Source: JADGRQ01 sp041476585
GTDB lineage: Bacteria > Pseudomonadota > Gammaproteobacteria > Burkholderiales > SG8-39
Reading direction: 5' to 3'
DNA length: 6,487 nt
NCBI GenBank assembly: GCA_041476585.1
Contig: JBGOTT010000243.1
Location: 1-6,487, forward strand
This document shows positions 1 through 5,739 of the stretch, one piece after another (position 1 is the first letter of the stretch; the number at the start of each line of letters is the position of its first letter). The notes below the pieces were generated by a model. The model was not told the origin of the DNA. It ran no database searches and saw only the letters and a program-made list of their open reading frames with translations. A program made the translations under genes and the position numbers.

Positions 1-2
1 CG

Positions 3-221
3 GAAAAATACTCCGATCTGTTCGACCATACTGATCCCGCGGACGCTTTCGTGATTACGGACGATTTTGTTTCTTCAGGACGTATAAGCGGGGCTAAGAG
101 TATTCCGCTTTCCCAACTCAGGGTTGGGCAGTTTCACACCGTCGAGGGCAGACGCTTACAGGTGAATGCCTCTGCCGAACGCTACCAAAACGAACTGCAA
201 TATCTCGCCAGCGTCATTTGA
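3..221 (+). CDS. C-terminal fragment of an unrecognised protein, cut by the window edge
   Basis: An open frame of 72 codons enters from the left edge and stops at TGA 219-221; the true start lies outside the window. I do not recognise the product. The visible tail is soluble-looking, with mixed charge, no membrane segment and no low-complexity run. It starts EKYSDLFDHTDPADAF and ends with an amphipathic stretch, YQNELQYLASVI, that could be a final helix. The frame is supported only by being open to the edge and by protein-like composition; a GTG at 51 is an internal start candidate if the gene is very short. Base composition is near 50% G+C, well below dnaA and gyrB, which suggests an accessory or transferred gene. 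Its stop lies 8 bp inside the 3' end of the opposing small basic-protein gene. It could also be a chance open frame. Confidence 0.45.
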   Translation, partial: EKYSDLFDHTDPADAFVITDDFVSSGRISGAKSIPLSQLRVGQFHTVEGRRLQVNASAERYQNELQYLASVI

Positions 222-465
222 CGCCTGACTTTGACCATCGCGCTGCGGCTGCTTTTCTAGCGATTTGGGCGCGCTTCGCGGGACTAAGAGCCTTAGACCT
301 AGCCTTGCCGCCCTTGAGGCCACCTAAGCGCCCTAGTGCCACGGCAGCGGGGTTCTTGGTTCCTTTGGGTGTCAATCGAGCAGGTTCGCCCGTAACGCCA
401 GTAGATAAATCTACGATCAGCTTGGCTAGCTGATTCGGATCGCGCGGGCGCTTGGGCTTTGACAT
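214..465 (-). CDS. Small basic protein with a GGLKGGKAR motif, conserved hypothetical
   Basis: An 83-residue protein is read from ATG at 465 (minus strand) to TGA at 214. It starts MSKPKRPRDPNQLAKLIVD, then has a short variable linker, a glycine-lysine block GRLGGLKGGKAR at residues 45-56, and an Ala/Lys/Arg-rich helix-like end (SPAKRAQIARKAAAARW). From memory, similar small proteins with the RPRDPNQLAK start and the GGLKGGKAR block are widespread in bacteria and are annotated as hypothetical or histone-H1-like. The block also resembles the KGG repeat of stress-induced proteins. Strong positive charge suggests nucleic-acid binding, which is inference. The frame stays open to a TTG at 516, adding 17 residues, but the conserved-looking part begins at the internal ATG; no strong Shine-Dalgarno is seen for either start. 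It is divergent from dnaA and converges on the gene to its left. Confidence 0.72.
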   Translation of the reverse strand: MSKPKRPRDPNQLAKLIVDLSTGVTGEPARLTPKGTKNPAAVALGRLGGLKGGKARSKALSPAKRAQIARKAAAARWSKSGVK

Positions 466-548
466 CGACCCACGCTGCCACATCTCCCAATTTTGGTCAA
501 CGTCAAGCGAAATCAAACTGAGACACTACCTGATTTTGTGGTCTTGCC

Positions 549-557
549 TGTGGATAA
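549..557 (-). promoter_or_regulatory. Perfect DnaA box upstream of dnaA
   Basis: TGTGGATAA on the plus strand is the exact complement of the consensus DnaA box TTATCCACA. It lies 110 bp before the dnaA start codon and covers the proposed -35 hexamer. This fits autorepression of dnaA by its product, as known in other bacteria. The site could also belong to an upstream part of the origin. The box with its two preceding C bases is repeated identically downstream of dnaA. Confidence 0.8.
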
Positions 558-579
558 CTCGAACCGAACGCGGTAAAAT
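551..579 (+). promoter_or_regulatory. Candidate sigma-70 type promoter of dnaA
   Basis: TGGATA (551-556, 4 of 6 matches to TTGACA) and TAAAAT (574-579, 5 of 6 matches to TATAAT) are separated by 17 bp, the preferred spacing. Transcription would start near 586 and give a leader of about 80 nt. The -35 is contained in a perfect DnaA box, so bound DnaA would exclude RNA polymerase. The -35 match is modest, and this call rests on motif reading alone. Confidence 0.45.
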
Positions 580-600
580 AAATCTGCTCGACCAAGCCCA

Positions 601-618
601 CGCGCCAACCCGGGCGCG
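601..618 (+). other. GC-rich hairpin in the dnaA leader
   Basis: CGCGCC (601-606) and GGCGCG (613-618) pair perfectly across a 6-nt loop. The hairpin lies in the predicted 5' leader of dnaA, about 50 nt before the start codon. No T run follows, so it does not look like a terminator. It may only reflect high G+C, or it may affect translation of a gene with a weak ribosome binding site. Confidence 0.35.
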
Positions 619-667
619 CCATCCCCCATCAGAGCGGCAGCGCGAAGACAAAAAGCCCGATTTCAAG

Positions 668-1993
668 ATGCAACACCTATGGGACGCGTGCCTGCGCCGC
701 CTCGAACAGGAACTCCCCGCACAGCAATTCAATACCTGGATCCGGCCGCTCGCGCTGGACGCCGCGGCCTCGGACCCGGGCAGCCTGACGCTGCTCGCGC
801 CGAACCGCTTCGTTCTCGAGCTGGTGCGCGACCGTTTCGGCGAGCGGATTCGCCGCTTCGCCGGCGAAGCCGCGCCGCAACCGGTCGAAATCCACATCGT
901 GCTGGCGCGCAGCCCCGATCCCGCGCCGCGCCCCGCGGCGCGCGCAAACGGCCAGACGCCACCGACGCTCGAGCGGGCGCGACTCAATCCCGCCTTCAGC
1001 TTCGAGAGCTTTGTCACCGGCAAAGCGAACCAGCTTGCGCGCGCCGCAGCCCTGCAGGTGGCCGAGAATCCCGGAATTTCTTATAACCCCTTGTTCGTGT
1101 ACGGCGGCGTCGGTCTCGGCAAGACGCATCTGGTGCAGGCGATCGGCAACGCGCTCGCCGCACACCGCCCGGCCGCCAAGATCCGCTACTGCCATGCGGA
1201 GCAGTACGTGACCGACGTGGTGCGTGCCTACCAGCAACGATCATTCGAGGAATTCAAGCGCTACTATCACTCGCTCGACCTGCTGCTGATCGACGACATC
1301 CAGTTCATTTCCAACAAGGGCCGCACGCAGGAGGAATTCTTCTACGCGTTCAATGCGCTGGTCGAAGCCCATAAACAGATCGTGATCACCTGCGACACCT
1401 ACCCGAAGGAAATCGCGGGCATGGAAGAGCGCTTGATCTCGCGCTTCGGCTGGGGGCTGACCGTCGCCAACGAGCCGCCGGAACTCGAGATGCGCGTCGC
1501 GATCGTGCTGAAGAAGGCCGATGCGGAAGGTGTTCCGTTGTCGGAGGAAATCGCGTTCTTCATCGCCAAGCACATCCGCTCCAATGTGCGCGAACTGGAA
1601 GGCGGGTTGAAAAAAGTGCTTGCATTCTCGCGCTTCAACAATCGGGAACTGTCGCTCGATCTCGCCAAGGAGGCGCTGCGCGACATCCTCAATGTGGTGA
1701 GCCGGCAGATCACCGTCGAAAACATTCAGAAGACGGTGGCCGAATTCTTCAAGCTCAAGCTGTCCGACATGCACTCGAAAAAGCGCAGCCGCAACGTGGC
1801 GCGCCCGCGCCAGGTTGCGATGGCGCTGGCCAAGGACCTCACGCAGATGAGCCTGCCGGAGATCGGCGATGCATTCGGCGGCCGGGACCATACCACGGTG
1901 CTGCACGCCTGCCGCACCATCTCGACGCTGCGCAAACAGGACCAATCACTCAATCGCGACTACCTGGTCCTCGAGCAGGTTCTCAAGGGCTGA
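668..1993 (+). CDS. dnaA: Chromosomal replication initiator protein DnaA
   Basis: DnaA is the AAA+ ATPase that binds DnaA boxes, melts the origin and helps load the DnaB helicase. This 441-residue protein has the four usual parts. Domain I (about 1-80) begins MQHLWDACLRRLEQELPAQQ. A short linker covers about 81-105. The AAA+ core has Walker A GGVGLGKTH at 146-154, Walker B LLLIDDIQF at 205-213 and the box VII segment EERLISRFGWGL near 253-264. The C-terminal DNA-binding domain carries the DnaA signature GGRDHTTVLHACRTI at 404-418. The frame is open further upstream to 452, but residues there are unlike DnaA and cross the promoter and DnaA box, so ATG 668 is chosen; its Shine-Dalgarno is poor. 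It is slightly shorter than the E. coli protein (467), mainly through the linker. It is followed by the putative origin and dnaN, and is probably autoregulated through the upstream box. Confidence 0.98.
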   Translation: MQHLWDACLRRLEQELPAQQFNTWIRPLALDAAASDPGSLTLLAPNRFVLELVRDRFGERIRRFAGEAAPQPVEIHIVLARSPDPAPRPAARANGQTPPTLERARLNPAFSFESFVTGKANQLARAAALQVAENPGISYNPLFVYGGVGLGKTHLVQAIGNALAAHRPAAKIRYCHAEQYVTDVVRAYQQRSFEEFKRYYHSLDLLLIDDIQFISNKGRTQEEFFYAFNALVEAHKQIVITCDTYPKEIAGMEERLISRFGWGLTVANEPPELEMRVAIVLKKADAEGVPLSEEIAFFIAKHIRSNVRELEGGLKKVLAFSRFNNRELSLDLAKEALRDILNVVSRQITVENIQKTVAEFFKLKLSDMHSKKRSRNVARPRQVAMALAKDLTQMSLPEIGDAFGGRDHTTVLHACRTISTLRKQDQSLNRDYLVLEQVLKG

Positions 1994-2032
1994 AAAGGGT
2001 CATGCGAAGCTGTGCACTGCGGCGGAACAACC

Positions 2033-2041
2033 TGTGGATAA
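2033..2041 (-). promoter_or_regulatory. Perfect DnaA box in the putative oriC
   Basis: TGTGGATAA is the exact complement of TTATCCACA. It lies 39 bp after the dnaA stop codon and has the same preceding CC and the same orientation as the box upstream of dnaA. It is the strongest DnaA site in the intergenic region and is likely an anchoring site for DnaA assembly. Confidence 0.85.
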
Positions 2042-2068
2042 TGTTGCCGGTGGCGATCGGCGGTGTTT

Positions 2069-2098
2069 CGATCCACAGCCATGCACACGCAATGCACA
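2069..2098 (+). promoter_or_regulatory. Three phased DnaA box-like sites
   Basis: CGATCCACA (2069-2077), CCATGCACA (2079-2087) and CAATGCACA (2090-2098) each match TTATNCACA at 7 of 9 positions. All keep the ATNCACA core and lack only the leading TT. The cores start at 2071, 2081 and 2092, so they repeat every 10-11 bp on the same face of the helix. This fits cooperative binding of DnaA as a filament of lower-affinity sites. Binding itself is not shown by the sequence. Confidence 0.6.
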
Positions 2099-2118
2099 GC
2101 TTTCCCTGCAACCGACAG

Positions 2119-2133
2119 TTGCGATATCCGCAA
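2119..2133. repeat. 15-bp dyad in the putative oriC
   Basis: TTGCG (2119-2123) and CGCAA (2129-2133) form perfect 5-bp arms around ATATC. The right part overlaps a 7-of-9 DnaA box match (2124-2132). It could be a small protein-binding dyad or chance; no known operator is recognised. Confidence 0.3.
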
Positions 2134-2178
2134 ACCAATCAACGCACTCACGCAGTTTTCCCGGATTGTGCAGCCGCC

Positions 2179-2216
2179 TATCAACTACTACTAAGTATCC
2201 TTAAGGAAAAGAAATG
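2179..2216. other. AT-rich candidate unwinding element with DnaA-trio-like repeat
   Basis: These 38 bases are about 71% A+T in an otherwise GC-rich locus. CTACTACTA (2185-2193) reads as three successive 3'-GAT-5' triplets on the lower strand, the form of the DnaA-trio described in the B. subtilis basal unwinding system, and it follows a GC-rich stretch (2171-2178). The element ends at the dnaN start codon. Against it, the nearest same-direction DnaA box-like site is about 50 bp away, farther than expected for the basal system. Confidence 0.45.
2203..2208 (+). promoter_or_regulatory. Ribosome binding site of dnaN
   Basis: AAGGAA lies 5 nt before ATG 2214 and is a good Shine-Dalgarno match. 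It fixes the dnaN start. The site lies inside the AT-rich candidate unwinding element. Confidence 0.7.
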
Positions 2217-3320
2217 GAACTGGTAAAGGCGAAACGCGACGATCTGCTCGCACCGCTCGCGGCGGTCAGCGGTATCATCGAACGTCGGCATACCTTGCCG
2301 ATCCTGTCCAACGTGCTGATCGAGCGCAGCGACGGGCGCTTGTCCTTTCTTGCGACCGACATCGAAATCCAGATCACCGCACGCAGCAGCCTCGACGCTT
2401 CGGGAGCGGCGCACGCCGTTACAGTTGGGGCGCGAAAACTGCTCGATATCCTGCGCGCGCTGCCCGAAGACGCGGAGGCCTCGCTCAACTTGCAGGACAA
2501 GCGCCTGCTGCTCAAGGCGGGCCGCAGTCGCTTCTCCTTGCAGACGCTGCCGGCAGAGGATTTTCCGCGGCTGGCAAAGCCTGCCGGCGAGATTGCGCGC
2601 TTTGCGCTGCCGCAGAGGGCGCTGCGGCGGCTCCTCGGGCTGGTGCAGTACGCGATGGCGCAGCAGGACATCCGCTACTACCTCAACGGCCTGCTGATGG
2701 TGGTCGAGGACAGGCAGTTGAAGCTGGTCGCCACCGATGGGCATCGCCTTGCGTACGCCACGATGCAGTTGGATGCGGAACTTCCCCGCCAGGAGGTGAT
2801 CATTCCGCGCAAGACGGTGCTTGAACTGAGCAAGCTGCTCGCCGAGAGCGACGAAGAGGTCCGGGTCGAGGTGTCATCGACGCAGGCCGGGTTCCAGTTC
2901 GGGACCGTCGAGCTGGTATCGAAGCTGGTCGACGGCAAATTTCCTGATTACACGCGGGTCATTCCAAAGGAACACAAGAACCGCCTGCAGATCGACCGCG
3001 AGGCGCTGCGCCAGGCGCTGCAGCGCGCGGCGATCCTCTCGAACGAGAAATTCCGCGGTGTACGCTGGGTCCTGACCGACAACAACCTGAAGATCGTCTC
3101 GTCCAACGCCGAGCAGGAGGAAGCGAACGAGGAACTCGAGGTCCAGTACAGCGGTGATGGCCTCGACATCGGCTTCAACGTTACCTACCTGCTCGACGTG
3201 CTCAACAACGTCTCGGGCAGCGTGGTCGAGGCGAGTTTCGCGGATGCCGCGTCGAGCACGCTGATTTGCGTGCCCGGGGAGAAGGAATTCAAGTACGTCG
3301 TCATGCCGATGCGCATCTAG
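2214..3320 (+). CDS. dnaN: DNA polymerase III subunit beta (sliding clamp)
   Basis: DnaN forms the ring-shaped dimer that encircles DNA and tethers DNA polymerase III and other clamp-binding proteins. The 368-residue length is normal, with three similar clamp domains expected near 1-120, 121-250 and 251-368. Family signatures are visible: RHTLPILSN at 25-33, TDGHRLA at 174-180, KLVDGKFPDYTRVIP at 237-251, FNVTYLLDVL at 321-330 and the C-terminal YVVMPMRI at 361-368. The TDGHRL, PDYTRV and VVMPMR segments form the hydrophobic pocket that binds partner peptides; the last residue is Ile where E. coli has Leu, a mild change. ATG 2214 is supported by AAGGAA 5 nt upstream. It follows the putative origin and precedes gyrB by only 19 bp, so the two are probably on one transcript. 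No frame damage is seen. Confidence 0.98.
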   Translation: MELVKAKRDDLLAPLAAVSGIIERRHTLPILSNVLIERSDGRLSFLATDIEIQITARSSLDASGAAHAVTVGARKLLDILRALPEDAEASLNLQDKRLLLKAGRSRFSLQTLPAEDFPRLAKPAGEIARFALPQRALRRLLGLVQYAMAQQDIRYYLNGLLMVVEDRQLKLVATDGHRLAYATMQLDAELPRQEVIIPRKTVLELSKLLAESDEEVRVEVSSTQAGFQFGTVELVSKLVDGKFPDYTRVIPKEHKNRLQIDREALRQALQRAAILSNEKFRGVRWVLTDNNLKIVSSNAEQEEANEELEVQYSGDGLDIGFNVTYLLDVLNNVSGSVVEASFADAASSTLICVPGEKEFKYVVMPMRI

Positions 3321-3324
3321 CCGC

Positions 3325-3330
3325 GAGGAA
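3325..3330 (+). promoter_or_regulatory. Ribosome binding site selecting the GTG start of gyrB
   Basis: GAGGAA lies 9 nt before GTG 3340, in the 19-bp gap after dnaN. It supports the GTG start, since there is no ATG until well inside the conserved ATPase domain. Confidence 0.7.
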
Positions 3331-3339
3331 ACAGCCAGA

Positions 3340-5739
3340 GTGAACGAAGCCAGCAACTACGACAGCGACAGCATCAAGGTGTTGAAGGGTCTTGAGGCGG
3401 TGCGCAAACGCCCCGGCATGTACATCGGTGACACCTCGGACGGTACCGGACTGCACCACATGGTGTTCGAAGTCGTCGACAACGCGGTCGACGAGGCGCT
3501 GGCCGGCTTCTGCGACGAGATCGTGGTCACCATCCACACCGACAATTCCGTTTCGGTGCTTGATAACGGGCGCGGCATCCCGACCGGGGTGATGGACGAT
3601 GACGAGATGAAGCGCTCGGCGGCCGAGATCGTGATGACCGAACTGCATGCGGGCGGTAAATTCGACAACAACACCTATAAAGTCTCGGGGGGGTTGCATG
3701 GCGTGGGCGTTTCCGTGGTGAACGCGCTTTCAGAGTGGCTGCGCCTGTCGATCTGGCGCGACGGAAAGGCGCACCAGATGGAGTTTCGCGACGGCGTGGC
3801 GACCGCGCCGCCGCGCGCAATCGGCGACACCGAGAGACGCGGCACGGAAGTGCATTTCCTGGCGAGCCACGCGACGTTCGGCGTGGTCGATTTCCACTAC
3901 GACATCCTGGCGCGGCGCCTGCGCGAGCTTTCGTTCCTGAACAACGGGGTGCGCATCGTGCTGGTCGACCAGCGCACCGGCAAGGAGGAAAACTTCGCGT
4001 TTTCCGGCGGCGTGCTGGGATTTGTGGAGTACATGAACCGCACCAAGAACGTGCTCCATCCGAACGTGTTCAGCGCGCGCGGCGAAAAGGACGGGATCGT
4101 CGTCGAGGTGGCGATGCAGTGGAACGACTCCTACCAGGAATCGGTGCTGTGTTTCACCAACAACATCCCGCAAAAGGACGGCGGCGCCCACCTCACCGGG
4201 TTGCGCGCGGCGATGACGCGCTCGCTCAACAAGTACATCGAGGCTAACGAGCTCGCGAAAAAGGCGAAGGTCGAGACCACCGGTGACGACATGCGCGAGG
4301 GCCTTGCGTGCGTGCTCTCGATCAAGGTTCCGGAGCCGAAATTCTCGTCGCAGACCAAGGAGAAACTGGTTTCCTCGGAAGTCCGGCCGGTGGTCGAGGA
4401 AATCGTCGCCGAGAAGCTGCGCCAGTACCTCGAAGAGCGACCGACCGATGCGCGCACCATCACCATGAAGATCATCGAAGCGGCCGCTGCACGCGAAGCC
4501 GCGCGCAAGGCGCGCGAAATCACGCGGCGCAAGGGGATCCTCGACGGGCTCGGACTGCCGGGCAAGCTGGCCGACTGCCAGGAGAAAGATCCGTCGAAAT
4601 CCGAGTTGTATATCGTCGAGGGCGATTCGGCGGGCGGCTCGGCCAAGCAGGGGCGAGACCGCAAGTTCCAGGCAATCTTGCCGTTGAAAGGCAAGATCCT
4701 CAATGTCGAGCGGGCGCGCTTCGACAAGCTGATCTCGTCGGCGGAGATCGCCACTTTGATCACCGTGCTCGGTACCGGCATCGGCAAGGAAGAGTACAAC
4801 GCCGACAAGCTGCGCTACCACCGCGTCATCATCATGACCGACGCCGACGTCGACGGCTCGCACATCCGCACGCTGCTGCTGACGTTCTTTTACCGGCAGA
4901 TGCCGGAACTGGTGGAGCGGGGCCATATCTACATCGCCCAGCCACCGCTTTACAAGGCGAAGCTCGGCAAGGAGGAGCGCTACCTGAAGGACGAGCACGA
5001 GTTGAACGAGTTTCTGCTCGGCAAGGCACTCGACGACGCCGCGCTGTTTCCTGCGCCGCGCCGCGAGCCCATCCGCGGCGACGCGCTCGCCGAGTTGGCG
5101 AAGTCCTACCTGCTTTCCGAGGCCGTGATCGACCGGGTCTCGGGCTGGATCGATCGCGGCGTCCTTGCGGCGATCCTGCGCGGCGCGCAGGTCGACCTGA
5201 GCCGTCGCGATGCGGCCGAAGCCTCGGCCGAAACGCTGGCCGTCTCCATCCCCGGCAACGGCGTTCGGATCAGCGCGCATTTCGATACCAAGACCGAGCG
5301 CTACCAGATTCGCATCGAGCGCGAGCGGCACGGCAACGTGCGCCTCACGCAGATCGACCAGGAGTTCCTGCTGTCGGGCGATTACGCGCGGCTGCGGCAG
5401 ACCGCCGAACTGCTGCGCGGTCTGGTGGGCGTCGGCGCGTATGTGACGCGCGGGGAGCGTCGCCAGGCGGTCAGGGACTTTCCGGAGGCGACGCGCTGGC
5501 TGCTCGAGGAGGTGCGCAAGTCGATGACGCTGCAGCGCTACAAGGGGTTGGGCGAGATGAACCCCGCACAGCTGTGGGAAACGACGATGGACCCGAGCAT
5601 GCGCCGCTTGCTCAAAGTGCAGATCGAAGACAGCATCGCGGCCGACGAGATCTTCACCAAGCTGATGGGCGACGAGGTCGAGCCGCGGCGCGCGTTCATC
5701 GAGTCGAACGCGCTCGGCGTTCGAAATCTGGATATCTGA
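3340..5739 (+). CDS. gyrB: DNA gyrase subunit B
   Basis: GyrB is the ATPase subunit of DNA gyrase, which with GyrA introduces negative supercoils and removes positive ones ahead of replication forks. The 799-residue protein starts at GTG. The GHKL ATPase domain has EVVDNAVDEA (catalytic Glu44, Mg-binding Asn48), DNGRGIP (Asp75 to Pro81) and the ATP lid GGLHGVG at 117-123. The transducer domain follows. The TOPRIM domain has VEGDSAGGSAKQGRDRKFQA with Glu427, PLKGKILNVE, and the metal-binding TDADVDGSH with Asp501, Asp503 and Asp505. A long insert follows TOPRIM, as in Gram-negative GyrB, before QRYKGLGEMN at 732-741 and the end GVRNLDI. The length fits GyrB of Beta- and Gammaproteobacteria (E. 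coli 804) better than ParE, which is shorter. It is 19 bp after dnaN and its stop abuts the opposing topB stop. No terminator is visible after it. Confidence 0.98.
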   Translation: MNEASNYDSDSIKVLKGLEAVRKRPGMYIGDTSDGTGLHHMVFEVVDNAVDEALAGFCDEIVVTIHTDNSVSVLDNGRGIPTGVMDDDEMKRSAAEIVMTELHAGGKFDNNTYKVSGGLHGVGVSVVNALSEWLRLSIWRDGKAHQMEFRDGVATAPPRAIGDTERRGTEVHFLASHATFGVVDFHYDILARRLRELSFLNNGVRIVLVDQRTGKEENFAFSGGVLGFVEYMNRTKNVLHPNVFSARGEKDGIVVEVAMQWNDSYQESVLCFTNNIPQKDGGAHLTGLRAAMTRSLNKYIEANELAKKAKVETTGDDMREGLACVLSIKVPEPKFSSQTKEKLVSSEVRPVVEEIVAEKLRQYLEERPTDARTITMKIIEAAAAREAARKAREITRRKGILDGLGLPGKLADCQEKDPSKSELYIVEGDSAGGSAKQGRDRKFQAILPLKGKILNVERARFDKLISSAEIATLITVLGTGIGKEEYNADKLRYHRVIIMTDADVDGSHIRTLLLTFFYRQMPELVERGHIYIAQPPLYKAKLGKEERYLKDEHELNEFLLGKALDDAALFPAPRREPIRGDALAELAKSYLLSEAVIDRVSGWIDRGVLAAILRGAQVDLSRRDAAEASAETLAVSIPGNGVRISAHFDTKTERYQIRIERERHGNVRLTQIDQEFLLSGDYARLRQTAELLRGLVGVGAYVTRGERRQAVRDFPEATRWLLEEVRKSMTLQRYKGLGEMNPAQLWETTMDPSMRRLLKVQIEDSIAADEIFTKLMGDEVEPRRAFIESNALGVRNLDI

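Larger units (their letters stand above)
2007..2102. repeat. 10-bp inverted repeat flanking the DnaA boxes in oriC
   Basis: AAGCTGTGCA (2007-2016) is the exact reverse complement of TGCACAGCTT (2093-2102). The arms are 76 bp apart and enclose the perfect DnaA box and two of the phased box-like sites; the right arm overlaps the third. Each arm contains TGTGCA or TGCACA, a half-match to the DnaA box, so the repeat may be two opposed weak DnaA sites with shared flanks. Confidence 0.55.
1994..2213. other. oriC: Putative chromosomal origin of replication (oriC) between dnaA and dnaN
   Basis: This 220-bp non-coding gap holds one perfect DnaA box (2033-2041), three same-direction box-like sites (2069-2098), further partial sites such as ATATCCGCA (2124-2132), an inverted repeat (2007-2016 with 2093-2102) and an AT-rich end with CTACTACTA before dnaN. 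The dnaA-dnaN gap is a common oriC position in bacteria. No credible small gene lies in it. GATC occurs only twice, so Dam/SeqA control of the E. coli type is not suggested. The origin call is inference from motif clustering and gene context; GC skew over a larger region is not visible here. Confidence 0.75.

Noticed and set aside
466..516. Upstream TTG start at 516 for the small basic protein
   Set aside because: The extra 17 residues do not look like the conserved start, and TTG is a rare start codon; ATG 465 places MSKPKRPRDPNQLAK at the N-terminus. The choice stays uncertain because no strong ribosome binding site supports either.
452..667. Possible 72-residue N-terminal extension of DnaA
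   Set aside because: The added residues do not resemble DnaA domain I, and they would be encoded by the promoter, the DnaA box and the start of the divergent gene.
1241..1945. 234-codon minus-strand frame inside dnaA
   Set aside because: Antisense to the conserved AAA+ and DNA-binding domains; composition typical of a shadow frame.
2137..2191. Two possible IHF sites beginning AATCAA (2137) and TATCAA (2179)
   Set aside because: Both match the WATCAA half but fail the downstream TTR half of the consensus.
2002..2226. 74-codon plus-strand frame across the dnaA-dnaN gap
   Set aside because: It runs through the DnaA boxes and into dnaN in another frame, lacks a ribosome binding site, and has no protein-family features.
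3730..5331. Long open frame of 533 codons on the minus strand inside gyrB
   Set aside because: It is antisense to the unmistakable gyrB TOPRIM and insert region, is rich in Arg/Ala/His/Leu as expected of GC-biased shadow frames, and matches no family.
3340..5739. gyrB as topoisomerase IV subunit parE
   Set aside because: The 799-residue length with the Gram-negative insert after TOPRIM and the position after dnaN fit GyrB; ParE is normally about 630-660 residues in this group.
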